Assembly: GCA_022264855.1 (NCBI GenBank)
Contig: JABYQU010000068.1
Span: 99,987 to 163,986, forward strand
DNA from: Lenzites betulinus
Lineage: Eukaryota > Basidiomycota > Agaricomycetes > Polyporales > Polyporaceae
DNA length: 64,000 nt
Direction: 5' to 3'
The notes below the pieces were generated by a model that did no database searches, was not told the DNA's origin, and saw only the letters and a program-made list of their open reading frames with translations. The position numbers and the translations under genes are program-made. Each line of letters opens with the position of its first letter. The first letter of the stretch is position 1. Positions 1-12,267 of this stretch are shown piece after piece.

Positions 1-35
1 AAGATCTAATGCCAAAGCACGTGTTAAAGTCGCAC

Positions 36-647
36 CGATGCCGCGGCAAACCCGTGACACAAAGCTGCCACTTGTGGCGCGTCTGCATCGATCGCAGGAC
101 GGAAATCTTCCAGCAACTGCGTTGACCCGGTCTGTTCTCCAGGTTTGAACGTAGCCTTGGTACAAAGCATGAGCTTGGCATGATAGTAGATAGGTTGAGG
201 AGCCTGATAAATGTGGGTCGTGGCCGTCCATATAGCTGCGAACGTATCGGCGAGAGGGTCGAGTGCGAAGATGGAGAAAACTCTCTCGGGGGCGACGTTG
301 TGCCGAAGGATATCGACGATAGACCTGATGCGAGGTTGTATAAAGCCGGCCACCAGAAGATTAGATGGCAAAGGGGTGTAGATGAAGATGGGGTAAGAAC
401 CAATCGGCCCATCGGTGCAGGAGAGTATGAACTGGACCGTCGGGCTGGGGCCCGCGGTACAACAGACGATCCATATGTCGGAGGAAGGGGGGTGAGCAGT
501 ACGAGAAGTACCCCTGGCGCAAGCGACCTTCATAGCGTGTGCATAGATGATGTTAGAACCCAGAGGGTCTCCATGGAGGGTCTCCATTACGTATGCAGGG
601 AATTCAGCCGGATGGCGGAGCACCAAGTAGATGGGCGCAGACTCCAT
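36..647 (-). CDS. GNAT-like acetyltransferase family protein, first exon only
   Basis: The exon encodes 204 residues starting at ATG 645-647. It begins with a segment containing YLVLRHPAEFPAYV and later GSNIIYAHA, which I recall from fungal proteins with a C-terminal GNAT (acetyl-CoA dependent N-acyltransferase) domain. The end, reading IDADAPQVAALC, looks like the first helix of such a domain. A good donor (GTGCGA on the minus strand) follows at position 35. The ORF would otherwise stop 12 bases later, so I end the exon at 36 and expect the catalytic part beyond the window. A TATATAA box lies about 85 bases upstream at 731-738. The substrate cannot be told. The family call rests on remembered resemblance and the exon end on the donor. 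Confidence 0.55.
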
Positions 648-1609
648 GAGTGAGATAGTCGTAGTAGCTGCTCGTCGGGTTCCCGGAAATTGAGTTGTGG
701 GTTGGCATTAAGGGTGTGGAAGAGTGGTTGTTATATACTGGAAGACATAAACGCTTGTGCCACGCTTATGCGAGCTGACGGCCTGACTTGACGCACGACC
801 AGATGTGTTCCACCTGGTCAAATTCATCTTTCGGAACTCCGGGTACCTGACCGTTCTATACTGCGGCTCCTTCGTAAACGGAGCGCACGCACAGAGGCTT
901 GCATGAGGTATAACTCATGCAACACATTGTTGAGCAGTGCATCGTGTGCCAGGCGAAAGGTTGATGTGCAGAAGCAGCCGCACAAGATAATCCTGTATGT
1001 AAAAGGCATTTTTAACGTGGTTACTTGGCATGAAGCTGAAACTGCCTACTGGCACAGGCACCGAGCTCACGCATTTTCTTCGCCGGCTTCGCTGTAGCAC
1101 ACCGCGGCCGCCGGGGTGGATGGCGCAGTAAGCGATTGTGGGCCGGTGCATTGGGGGCAGTGAGCGCGCCTTGGGGTGACATGGGATATGCTATCGATAA
1201 AAACCGTGCACAAAACGGGCACAAAGGAGCCGACCACATATTGCGGCATGGCGGTCAGAGTAGGTCGGAGAGCGGAAGGAGGTTCGCCTCATTCGAACAA
1301 ACGCGCGTCGAGCGCCTGCGGGCAAGTGCCGCATGAGCGTCTATCTCTGTACGCTGCCGCCAGCTGCTGCCGGACACATTGACACCGCCGCCAAGTACTG
1401 CTGCACGCGGCGCACTCTGCCACGGACTTGTGCAAGTACAACAGCCCCCTCCACCTCATGGCCAGGTACTAGCACTGTAGCTCGTGCGGAAGCTGCGCAG
1501 ACCAATCCTCTGCCTCCGAAAATTTACTGTATGGCCCTCAGTACTAGTGCTCCATCCGATGATCAACATGCTGACTCGACCGGGACGCAATTCCGAATAG
1601 TCAGACAGC
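648..1609. promoter_or_regulatory. Divergent intergenic region between the GNAT-like gene and POP3
   Basis: This 962-bp region separates two divergent starts and must hold both promoters. A minus-strand TATATAA lies at 731-738. Only short chance ORFs are present, none with recognisable protein content. Nothing else stands out. Confidence 0.5.
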
Positions 1610-2693
1610 ATGTCAGAGCAGACCGCGCGTGCTCACACGAGCACCTCAAATCGGGCCAAAGCGTGGGATCATGCCGATCGCAAGATAGTCTTCAAGAGCG
1701 TCGTAGACAACCCATTCCGTGTTCAATGGTATAGCATTTGTATCGATCTCCAGGTCGTCATGAGCATTGATATTACTAGGCCACATGCGCCAGCGAATGT
1801 ACAGAATGCCATTCTGGCATGTGTGGTGGAGATGCTCACCGGCGTAGCCGACTACAACCTGTCCCGCGAGCGGACCAGTCGTCGCAAGCGAAAGCGCTCG
1901 CAGTCTACTCAAGATGGCGGGGCGGTTATCACATTACCTAGCGCGACTAACGAGCCCACACATCTGGGAAGGGTGACCGCAGAAACATCATCTACTGTCC
2001 AAAGTGCAGCTATCGACACTGTCAACGCGGCGCCCTCCATCCTTGGCTCGCTTGTTATTGGCATAAACGAAGTGACCAAGCGCTTAGAAGTCCTTGCGAA
2101 CTCTCACCGGCGCACGATACATTCCGAGGGCGGCCATGATTCCAATATCGTCAGGCACAGCGCCAGCTCGTCTCCGGTTGGGTGCTTGGTGATTGCTTGT
2201 CGGGCAGATGTCGACCCGCCAGCACTCATCAATCACATACCCGCATTGGTGGCTGCCTGCAACACTCGTCGGGAAGTTAGGGAGTCCACAGGGAGCATAT
2301 GGCTCGTGTCATTACCGAAGGGATCGGAGCACACTTTGGCAGCAGCTGTGGGGCTAAGAAGGGCGTGCATCATGCTCATACAGGTGCGCTAATCGTGCTG
2401 CACGCTACATGCTATTCTCAAGACGTATGCAGGACCCAATGTCATATTTTCCGGCTTTAGCGCCTCTCCTTCAACCTACCTCTCTCTTAGTTGCACCTTG
2501 GCTAGAATCAGGTGCTTCCGCTAGGCCTACCACGTTAATCCCTACACACGTCAAGCAGGTTCGGACGACAGCTCCGAAGGACATGAAAGCCGCGAAGGAC
2601 AAGCGCGCCCGTACACGCGCGGCCGCCAAGGAACGCCGCAAACACAAGTCCACTCTGGTTCCAAAACGCATCACTCTCAGCTCCACAGGTTAG
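1610..2693 (+). CDS. POP3: RNase P/MRP protein subunit Pop3
   Basis: Pop3 is a protein subunit of nuclear RNase P and RNase MRP, which process pre-tRNA 5' ends and pre-rRNA in the nucleus and nucleolus. I join exons 1610-1728, 1780-2383 and 2433-2693 (introns of 51 and 49 bp) into a 327-residue protein. The N-terminal block DRKIVFKSVVDNPFRVQW, continuing after intron 1 into NVQNAILACVVEML, is the hallmark of fungal Pop3. It is followed by a basic run (SRRKRKRSQ), a L7Ae-like middle part with LVIACRADVDPPALINHIP, and a conserved tail with HVKQVRTTAPKDMKAAK. Intron 1 is a multiple of three and has no stop, so an unspliced read would look open. The family wording N-P-F-R-x-Q-W-P shows it is spliced. 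Confidence 0.85.
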
Positions 2694-3299
2694 ACCAACT
2701 GGTCACTCGTCGAACGTGAGTGTTGTTTCCTGAAGATTTGTGTGCTGCCACTTATCTTGGCACATCACAGCTCGTCAACCGACGAACGCGCAGGTTCTTT
2801 CAACGCTGATGTCTATGGGGTGTCTCTTGACGGCATTTCGGCGTGTTTCAGATGTCTTTGTACAATGGTCGCTGCGATGTAAACCTTTGTTGACACTATC
2901 GATAGTATATCGCGATGGTCGTCCAAGAGTTGCAGTAGCATTCATCAGGTCATTATGCTGCGCGCAGCACTGTAAGCGTATGCGAAACCTCAGGATCATT
3001 GTCGGGAAAATGTCACCAACCTCGTGGCTCAAACCGCCTAGTGACATGCGCCTCCAGCCTTCAAGACTCCCTGCGGTGTACGGCTGTGGTCACTGCTGTA
3101 GGACTATATGCAGTAGATCGATCATATTACACAGCCATGCGTTTGACTCGGAACTTAGCGAAAGTACCTCGTCGGCCTCAAGTGCTTCGAAGTAACGTTC
3201 ATCAGTCATTCGGACCTAGTGCGACACCACGTTCCACAGGCGCACCTCAGGTTGTGGATGATTTGCCCTTTACTGCTTTAACGCGTGTACGAAACAAAC
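2694..3299. other. Intergenic region POP3 to DCD1
   Basis: About 600 bp holds the POP3 3' end and the promoter of the dCMP deaminase gene. The open frames here are short and unlike any family I know. No repeat or RNA gene was seen. Confidence 0.4.
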
Positions 3300-4825
3300 A
3301 TGTTCATCGCTATCATCGGAACTCGTCTTGCGGGCAAATCAACAGTCGAAGCCTACCTGAACAAGCACAAGGGGTTCATTCCCGCGAAGCTCCAAGGCTA
3401 TTCGCCAAGCACTGTGCGTCACGCTTGAAAGTCTGTGCGGTGGAATGCCTAGTGACGTTAACGATATTGAAACACATCCCGATTCTGCAATTATGTAACT
3501 AGGTCGACGGTACTAGTGCTGCTGGCGGCAGTGTGCCGGTGCCCCCACCGCGAGCAGGCGCACATCCAATCCACCTCGACGCCGCTTACGAAGAACCTGG
3601 CAAGCTGAAACTGAAGAGCGATGTGCTCGCCGACGTCGGATCCAGCAGCCACCGCGTCTCGTTCCTGTCTATGGTGTCGCCAGTCTCGGCATGCTTCCCT
3701 TCCCCGACCCCAGGCCCAGAGGAAAGTTCCCTAATGTGGTTTCGCTCTCCTGCGGAAATGCTCGCTCACGTCACCAAGAACTGGCGCACCAATTTCGTCA
3801 CGACGGAGCTGGACACGCCCGAGCTGTTGGCAGAGTTCATGACCCGGCCATTTGTCCTGGTCGTCAGTGTGGATGCCCCGCTCCTTACGCGATATCGACG
3901 AAGCTTGGATTGGTGAGTGGATAGCTTGGCTCCGCAGTACGCCCCTCATCCATGTGCCAGGTCAGTGTCGAGACATTCACTGGAAGAGTTCATCAAAGAG
4001 CACGACGCCTTCTACTACGGCCCTCAGGACCGAAGCCAAGAAACTCGCAGCATTCAGACCGTGGAGTATGCACAGCAACCGCAGACACCGTTCCGCAGCC
4101 TAAGCCATCTCGCCGGTGTCCAAGTGGTGAATTCGTTCGAGACTGTGTCCGGCTTACACGAATACCTTTCGGGACTGGACCTTCTTGACCCGGAACGCCT
4201 ACGCCCGGCGTGGGACACGTACTTTATGCAATTGGCCTCTCTTTCATCTCGCAGGTCGAACTGCATGAAGCGGCGCGTGGGCGCTGTCCTCGTCCGCAAC
4301 AAGCGCGTGTTGTCCACCGGGTATGTGTCGGCGTCCTTGAAATTAATGTCCGACTCATCTGCAGCCACCTCTGACTGTTATTACAGATATAATGGGACCC
4401 CTCGCGGGCTGACTAACTGCAATGAGGGCGGCTGTGTTCGGTGCAATTCCGCAAGCGAAACCCCGGACGAGTGCCTCTGCCTCCATGCGGAGGAGAACGC
4501 CCTCCTTGAGGCTGGAAGAGAACGAGTCGGGGACTGGGCTGTCCTGTATTGCAATACGTAAGACATAAGACACATTGTGGTCACCATGGTTATAGTGCTC
4601 ACGAAGCTCATTCATGCCTCTGTTACAGCTGTCCATGTTTGAAGTGTACGATCAAGATTATCCAAACAGGGATCAAGGAGGTAGTGTATAATCTGAGTTA
4701 TAAAGTGTAAGATCCGACCGATAAATAGGTTGAGCAGTTACTGACAACTTTACAGCGACGATGCCTCGGCCGCGCTGTTCGCAGAAGCAGGCGTCATACT
4801 TCGAAGACATGCGATTCCGGAGTAG
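3300..4825 (+). CDS. DCD1: Deoxycytidylate (dCMP) deaminase
   Basis: The enzyme deaminates dCMP to dUMP, feeding thymidylate synthesis. Six exons join in phase: 3300-3413, 3503-3912, 3961-4320, 4387-4557, 4629-4706 and 4756-4825, giving 400 residues. The N-terminus has a nucleotide-kinase-like P-loop (IIGTRLAGKSTV), known in fungal dCMP deaminases. The cytidine-deaminase domain holds the zinc ligands CLHAEENALL (around residue 328) and CPCLKC (around residue 354), the latter coded across intron 4. The tail DDASAALFAEAGVILRRH is also typical. Intron 1 (89 bp) is the least certain. The gene converges on TTI1, with 147 bp between their stops. Family activity is dTTP/dCTP-regulated in other species; this is not visible here. 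Confidence 0.88.
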
Positions 4826-4972
4826 TAGGTCCCACGTTCATTTCCGATGTCCCGTATCACAAATATTCTTGTACTCTAGGCTTCTAGTGTGTGTTCTGCT
4901 CGCTTTCATGTATGGAGATATGGCGGGTGCTGTCAAAAATACATTCGTAAAGTCTAACATTCTTCGACACCC

Positions 4973-7900
4973 TCACAGCCGTAAGATGGCCCTGACATTC
5001 TCCTCCAAGTCCCACTTCGGCTCCTGTAAGAACGCGACACAACCTTCGACCCAGCCCAGCGTGCCCGACAACCCCAGCCACACAGCATCCTCGTTGTTCC
5101 TGCATAACGCCTCGTACAGCTCGCGAGCGCACGCCTGGAGCTCCTCGTGCGTGCGGCGGTCCAGAAAGCGCCGGAAGAGCACAATCACCTCCCAGTTCGC
5201 AGCGTCCTGCGCCTGTACCCTGCGTGCAGCCGCAGTAAGCGTCTGTATGATGGCCTTGTACAGCCTGTGGGAGTGCGTGTATGCCGAGCCCGTGCCAACT
5301 GTGCCGCCCCCGCGATGCGCGAGAGCGTTGCTCGCGTCCGCCCGCTCGAGATCCCGCAGAAGCCGACGGAATCGCGGCCAGACGTCATCCCAGATCCGCC
5401 GGTGCATAAAGTCCCCGACGTGCGTCGCAAGGGCGGCGATGAGGGTGGCCGCAGCGCCGACGACAAATGTCTCGGCGTCGCCGAGGCGGTTGAGGACGAA
5501 GGGCCACGCTTGGTGCACAGAGGGGAGCAGCGCGGACTCCGGGAGGACGGGCACAGCGTGGGCGAGCAGAAGGAGAATCCGCGCACGGATCGGAGGAGAG
5601 CCGTGCGTCAGGAAGAAGAGCGAGCGCGCGACGATCTGTTGTGTCAACGCCTGGGATGGCGTAGGAGGGATTTCAGCCGCCGAATTGTCACCCGGTTGCG
5701 CGACATCAGACGTATCGGCGTCGGCGTCCTCTTCAGCTTTCCCCCAGGCCTCTCGAGGGTAAGATCCGTCCCGGAGAGGCTCCTTGTCCTCCTTTGGCTC
5801 ACTCCGGTGCGCGTACCATTCCGCGAAGGCGTCAAGACCCTCGGCGACGTTGCCCGCGGTGGAAAGCAACGGCGAAGCGCTTCGTGCGCCAGACAATGGA
5901 TTGACATCGTCTTCCTCGATTACTTTGACGACTTCCCTAAGGACTTCCAGAAGGCCGTCGACGATGACCTCGTAACCGTGATACTCGTCAAGCCGGTCGA
6001 AGCATTCCTCGACAACGTCCCCAGCCTTCTGTACCACGTCTCGGCCAACAAGTCGGACAAGTACGGCCAGGACTTTTGTCGCGTCTACGTCCAGCCATCG
6101 GCGTGTCAGGCGACGTGAGACTGCATCGAGGGCGTAATCAAAATTAGATAGTAGCAGGTTGGCAGGTGTGGCAAAGGAAGTGGAAGTGGCGATAGAGTTG
6201 AGCGCCGCTAGAGCAGATGTGGACACAAAGAGGGAATCGGATACAACGCCGTGTAGGACCGGATAAAGCGTGTGGAGAAGCAGGGGAAGGAAGCGTGCTT
6301 CCAGGATGCCCGCCGTAATGGATAGGAGCTGTAGCGAGATTCCGCGATGAAGCATCGGCTGGATGGTAGACTGCAGCGGTACTGAAGATTGCATAGGCTC
6401 TGTTGTTGAAAATCCACGGATGACAGAGAGGCCCTGGACATGCTCGACTACGACGTTGTTTTCGTCGGCGTCTGGTTGTGGCTCCGAGTCACCAGACAGC
6501 TCTTCCCTGTCTATGTCGTCCCAGGTTTCCCCGATACGACGGGCGAGATTCCTTGCAAATTTCTCTAGCCTCTTGGTACGGGTAATCGGTCCCGACATTG
6601 ACGCATGGGGGTCGAGAGATACCTTGCCAAGCCCCTCCAAGAGTCGACACGCGACCCACAGAGCTGCGACAGCTCGTCTGCCGGTTCCACTATGACCCAC
6701 GTCCACAAACCATTCCACCGAAAATAGACAATCCTCTCCTGCGGTTGCACCTAATGCGCGAAACATCCGCTCGAGTGCCTGGTATGCCTCACGCGAGCTG
6801 ACGTGTCGCAGCGTGAGCTCGGGTAAGGAAGCCTGGTAGGGGACCGCAAGGTCGTTCTCGAGCATCAGCTGAATGACAGAAGCTGGCGTCGCGACCGTCG
6901 TAGGGTTTTCGAATTCGAGAGTTGAAAGGAGACTCCAGCCCCATTTCTCCACATTGCTGTTCGGTCCCAGCAGCTTGCCTACTCCCGCGGAGATCGCTGG
7001 CACCCCAGGATAGGAAGACCCGGGCCTTGAGTTTGCGAGGCTGCACACCGATTCCAGAATCTCGGAAGCGTGTTCGACCTTTGCGTCGGCATGGGATAGT
7101 AGAAGGCGAGGTAAAGCTGCCAAATTGTCCTGGGCAATTTGGAATAGCGCACGCATGATAGCCTGGCGGCCGGGAGAGTGACTGCTTAGCATTCGTCTTA
7201 GTAAGGAATCGGCATGCGCTGAGACGCCCTCAAAGGGGGATGTTCGTATGGACAGCAGGAAAGATAGAAGAAGGGGCTGAGACTGGGCCATAGTTAGGGT
7301 GGTGGTGGATAGAACCTCCGCGGAGAATGTCGCCAGTCCGCGGAGCGCAACAGGAGTGGGATGCTTGACCAAAACGGAGAGCGAATTCAAGGCAATATGT
7401 AGCTGGGACGCAGTAGCCCGTAGCCAAGACGGCGTACGCCGCGTTGCGTAAGGCGGGAGGGGTTGGTCTTCTACAATGCTCGGGTTACGGTCGACTAGTA
7501 GGTCCTCTAGCTCGTTGATGCTGTTCACGGCGCCTTCACGGAGGCACACATCGTCGCCAACGGCTCGTACGATGGCGCACAGCATGACGTGAAGCGCGGC
7601 CGCGACGATATCGCCATTGGCCCATCCCTTGGAGGTTCCAGTTCCCAAACTGACCTTGCTCATGGTGCTGACTATTCCAGGAAGAACAGAAGGAACGAAC
7701 CCATCGGGAAGGTATTCGGCGACAACGGTAGATAAAACTTTCATCGAGATTCGTTGGAGGGGGATGTGAGGGGATCCAGCGTTACCCAGCAGAGAATCCA
7801 ATGTTTGCCCGAGCATAGGCATGAACTTCGCGGATTGGGCACGGCTCTTGAATGCGGCGAATACCGCCCTGGCGTGTTCCCCGCCATCCAGGAGGTTCGT

Positions 7901-8420
7901 AGGATCTTCTTCGGCTGTTCTAGGTCGGAGTAGAGACCAGAGACAGTTGATAGATGCGACTTTTGTTTCGTCATCCCTGTCCTTCCCCTTGCCCTTCCGG
8001 TCTATGCCGCCGAGTATGGCACTGCAGAGCATAAAGACTTGCTCCCAAACAGAGGCGTCCATAGTCCACCACCAAGAATCACAGAGCAAAGACAGAACAT
8101 CCAAGAGATTTTCGAGTATTCGGTCTGGTATATATGAAAGCTCGTTGCGGCGAAGGATTGTGGAGAGCGGGAAGAAGATGTAGGAGATGGTCTGGGGGGA
8201 CAGGGCTTCGCCAGAGGTCTGTGTAAGGCGCAAAGTGTCTCGGAGTTGAACAAGAAGATTCAACGCGCTTGATTGCGTTGTCGGGGTAAGGAGGGCATTT
8301 CCGAGGAGAGGCACACATATGACCTTGAGCTACTGGGCGACGTGAGGATCATACATCACTGGCTATAGTAGGATGCCGCACTCTTTGAAATGTGGACGGC
8401 GTCGAGCCCGAATTCTCCAT
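4973..8420 (-). CDS. TTI1: Tti1, HEAT-repeat subunit of the TTT (Tel2-Tti1-Tti2) complex
   Basis: Tti1 works with Tel2 and Tti2 as a co-chaperone that stabilises PI3K-like kinases (TOR, ATM/ATR homologues). The main exon 4973-8329 is open for 1,119 codons. I add a 13-codon first exon at 8382-8420, read as MENSGSTPSTFQR, joined over a 52-bp intron to LKVICVPLLGNALLTP. That restores the family's FQRLKP-like N-terminus. Typical Tti1 features are the block YIFFPLSTILRRNE near the start, WWWTMDASVWEQVFMLC, and alpha-helical HEAT-type repeats throughout. The total of 1,131 residues fits the family. An open frame this long with no intron is unusual among its intron-rich neighbours. Confidence 0.88.
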
Positions 8421-9414
8421 ATTTCACGCGCCACCGGTTGCCTGAGTGTGAATTTGACGTGCAGAGCAACGGCAGCCTGTAGTAGACAGAGGAGAAGGGA
8501 CGCAGGACGCGCCTCGCGAGAGTTCGACGGCCTTGGAACGCGTCGGCCTATGCCGTGAGATTCCGTAGCCGTGATCCGGGAGGGCGCCCCGGCCCCGAGC
8601 TAACACCCTATATGGAAGACGCCTAATCTAATCTAATCGAACTGGCCGTTAACTGAACGAAAGGAAATTGGAATGCGGGACGAGGGAGGACGAAGGTGTC
8701 CGAGAGATCACTAGTTCACTACCAGTGGTGGAGGGGGAGAGCAGGGAGAAGTAAGCTTCAAGAGTTGCAGAGCAATGACCGTGACTCGCGAATGAGTCGG
8801 AGCCCGAGGGCGGCTGGTGCCGTTTCACAATGCACGCCGGACGGTCCGCCCGCCTGCTCAAAGAGACAGAGGGGAATCAGTGTGGGGCCGGGGCGTGTGG
8901 TAGAGGTAACAGTAGTGCGTCGTACATAATGGTGATCCACCACGCGAGCGCGTCTGGTGGGTGACACACGGACCGACAGTCGAGGTGCCGTGTGATGCAG
9001 CCACCAGAGACTTCGCACTCACTCACAGTCCACTTACTCACCTTTACTCACTCGCTCACTCGCGGATGCAATCGCCCGGCCTGCACTCGTCGATATTTCA
9101 CAGCTTCCACTAGGGTCCCTCGCCGGTATCTGCCCTCGTCTCACAGCGCCCGCGTCTGTTCACTGGTACTCATCGTCCGCCGACTCAAGGTTTCTGTGTT
9201 GATCGCTGAGGGGGCAATCCGCGTGCAGTGGAAGAAAAATGTGTCGGTGAAGAGGTGAGAGGGTTTATATACGGTAAGAAACGAACGTAAGGAGTCATTT
9301 CCCCCTGCGACCAGCTGGTCCCACAAACCACACGCCGTCCAACTTATTTCATCCCTTCGTCCCAGCCGCACAACTACAACTTGCATCCTCTCTATCTGAC
9401 AATCGGACGTGAAG
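8421..9414. promoter_or_regulatory. Divergent promoter region TTI1 / PABA synthase
   Basis: A region of nearly 1 kb lies between two divergent starts. On the plus strand there is a TTTATATAC box at 9264-9272, about 145 bp upstream of the PABA synthase ATG. A run of CTCACT-like repeats lies at 9015-9065. No credible ORF was found. Confidence 0.5.
9015..9065 (+). repeat. CTCACT-like pyrimidine-rich simple repeat
   Basis: An irregular run of CTCACT and TTACTCAC units covers about 50 bp, directly upstream of the TATA-bearing side of the divergent promoter. Pyrimidine tracts are common in fungal promoters. No function is shown. Confidence 0.6.
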
Positions 9415-11873
9415 ATGGCCGGCAACCCGCGCATCCTCCTTATAGACTCCTACGACTCCTTTACCTTCAAGTGCGGAACATGTTTTCCTCACGCGAAGCC
9501 TAATTAACCCATTGCATAGTTTAGCGGCGTTGTGCAAACGGGCTATTCCGGGCTGCTTCATTCACATCATCAAGAATGATGCACTACCGATGTCCTCTCT
9601 CGTTCCGCTTTTGCAGCACTTCGACGCTGTAATCATCGGTCCAGGTCCAGGTTCTCCGGACAATCCAGACGATATAGGAGTTGTGAGGGAGGTCTGGCAC
9701 GTCGCGGATGAATACCTCCTTCCCGTCTTCGGTGTCTGCCTCGGTCTCCAAAGTCTTGGTGTAGAACACGGTGCTACAATCAGGCGGCTTCGTGTCGCCA
9801 AACACGGCCAAGTCTCCGAAATACAGCACCAGGGTACGGACCTATTCCGAAACGTAGGCGCGGTCCGTGCTGTCCGCTATCACTCCTTGCACATAGAGCT
9901 CTCCGGTCAGGCGGATCTCGAGCCTCTCGCTTGGGCGGACGATGAAGAGAAGGACGGTAGAGTCGTCATGTCGTTGAAGCATACCTGGAAACCCTTCTGG
10001 GCCGTCCAATACCATCCAGAATCCGTGCGGACGGAGACAGGTGGGGAAGATGTCTTGCGGAACTTTTGGCGGCTATCTCTTAGCTGGTCCTCAGCCCATG
10101 GGAGAACGACCTTGCCATGGACGGCCTGCCTCGAAGACTTTGTGGGTCCCTGCTGGCCAAATGTGCGGTCCGAAGCCGCCTTCGGGGACGATTCGGAGCT
10201 CTCCGCGGGGGCAGTAGCGACCAGAACTCTACTCCTACCCCACGCCGACGTTTCGAGGATTTGCGAAATGCTGAATGTCGAAGATGACAGCAATGACTTT
10301 GTCCTATTGGACTCTGCTGCGGCCCCCGGTCGATTTTCCATCATAGGCTGTCTTACTCCCACCTCCTCTAGGATCACATACTTCATTGGCGACTCATTCG
10401 TCCGTATCTGTCGGGGACAGGACGTTGCATTCGCGGAACTTGGCTCCCTGGACATATGGGCATGGCTGACCACATACATACACCGACGGAAAGCCCATGG
10501 CGGAAACACCGACGTACCCTTCTGGGGAGGCCTTGTCGGGTATCTAAGCTACGAGCTAGGGGTTCAGACTTTGACTCCGGTTGCTCCTCCAGCAAAGCAC
10601 GGTCGCCATCCGGATGTCAACCTCGTCTTTGTGGAGCGAAGTATCGTTCTAGAAATGTCGCGTCGAGTCGCCTACGTGCAGACCATCGTCCCCTCCGACA
10701 CCGAATGGTTGGAAGAAATGACCTGTCGGCTGGAAAAGAGTCCAGCCATGCCCACTCCTCCGACGCTCCTCTCCTTCCCCCCTCTCCCCGCACCAGTCAT
10801 CACTCTCCCTGATCGCGAAGAATATATCTCCAAGGTCGTTGCTGCGAAGGAGTGGCTCTTTTCTGGCGACTCCTACGAGCTCTGCGTCACTGCACCAACG
10901 CGCATCCGCGCGCCAAAGTCTCCTTGGGCTGTCGCGCGGGGAACCTCTTCTTCCTGGGAACTCTACAAGACTCTCCGTGCGCGCAATCCTGCCCCTCACT
11001 CCGCCTATATCCGCTTGCACCCGTCTACTCTGCTCTCTTCATCACCGGAACGTTTCCTCTCCTACTCGCGCGCGCCGGAGAACCTTTGCCAGCTGCGCCC
11101 GATCAAAGGCACGGTGCGGAAAGCGCCCGGAATTACGCGTGCCGTCGCGGAGGAGATGCTCGCAGGGAGCAAGAAGGAGGTCGCGGAGAACCTCATGATC
11201 GTGGATCTGATCCGACATGACCTGCACAGCGTCGTCGGCGAAGACGTGCACGTAACCCAGTTCTGTGCGGTGGAGGAGTACGAGACCGTCTTCCAGCTCG
11301 TGAGCGTCATCGAAGGCAGGCCTCCCCCTACCGTCAAGAGCAAGGCCCACTCTGACTTGGGTTGGGAAGTGTTGCGTGCCAGTCTCCCACCCGGTGAGTT
11401 ATCGCGATGCCGTATAAATCATATGTTTTACTAAACTGTGGCTTGTAGGCAGTATGACGGGCGCCCCGAAGAAACGCAGTGTGGAGATCCTGCGCGACCT
11501 CGAGGGTGAAGAACGGGGTATTTATTCCGGCGTTGTCGGGTACGCCGATGTTGGTGGCGGCGGCGACTGGGCAGTCATCATACGTAGCTGCTTCAAGCAC
11601 GACGAATCGCCCGCGGCTCACTCGGAGAACGGAGTTCATCATGAGACCCGTTCTTCCACGCCGGATAGCGTCCCAGGCTCCCTCGACGACCTTTCCGAAC
11701 GGCTTGGAGCCATGCACAACGCGATTCGTCAGGATGCTATCCCCGACACCACCACGCTGTATGACCAATGGACACTTGGCGCGGGAGGTGCTATTACCGC
11801 TCTTTCCGACCCCATCGCGGAATGGGACGAGATGGTCACGAAGGTAGAGAGCGTTTTACGTGCTTTCAACTAG
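9415..11873 (+). CDS. ABZ1: Bifunctional aminodeoxychorismate (p-aminobenzoate) synthase, PabA-PabB fusion
   Basis: The enzyme makes 4-amino-4-deoxychorismate from chorismate and glutamine, the first committed step of p-aminobenzoate and so folate synthesis. Exons 9415-9470, 9520-11393 and 11449-11873 encode 784 residues. The N-terminal class I glutamine amidotransferase starts with RILLIDSYDSFTF, has the nucleophile in GVCLGLQ (around Cys91) and the His-Glu pair in YHPES. The C-terminal chorismate-binding half shows PIKGTVRKAPG, ENLMIVDLIRHDL and, across intron 2, LPPGSMTGAPKKRSVEIL and GIYSGVVGY. All key motifs are intact. PIKGT with a fused GATase marks aminodeoxychorismate rather than anthranilate synthase in fungi. 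Confidence 0.92.
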
Positions 11874-12267
11874 TCCGGCATGAGGCTTTCTTTCCCTCGG
11901 CTACGCTCATTATATCACATCACTACAACGTCTCGCTGACTTCATCATGTCTGCGTCGACATACACTGTATCATATCAAGGCCTCAACGGCCATCGCCCT
12001 AGTTGTTTGTTTACGTTCTGTGTCACTAGATAATTACCGCATACCGGACTAATCCTTCAACAGGCCGGCTCACGTCGATAACTCTGCCAAAAGTCCTCTT
12101 GTATCATGTATAGATAGCACATCCAAGAGAATAGAAGAGATGTAGTACAACATGATGGTACAGAGCCTGCAAGAACGAATACGTACAACACATAGAAAAG
12201 CAACCGAGTTCGAAAAAATACACCATACATCCATTGCATCTTGTTTATGTCACCCGTGCGCATCATC
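11874..12267. other. Convergent 3' region
   Basis: About 390 bp lies between the stops of the PABA synthase gene (+) and the oxygenase gene (-). It is more AT-rich and presumably holds both 3' UTRs. An open minus-strand read-through exists but is better explained by the last intron of the oxygenase gene. Confidence 0.4.

Noticed and set aside
1333..1734. 133-codon ORF overlapping the start of POP3 as a separate gene
   Set aside because: Different frame, no recognisable content, and overlapped by the well-supported POP3 first exon.
5147..6118. 323-codon plus-strand ORF opposite TTI1
   Set aside because: It is antisense to the recognisable Tti1 coding frame and has the Arg/Ala-rich composition of a shadow.
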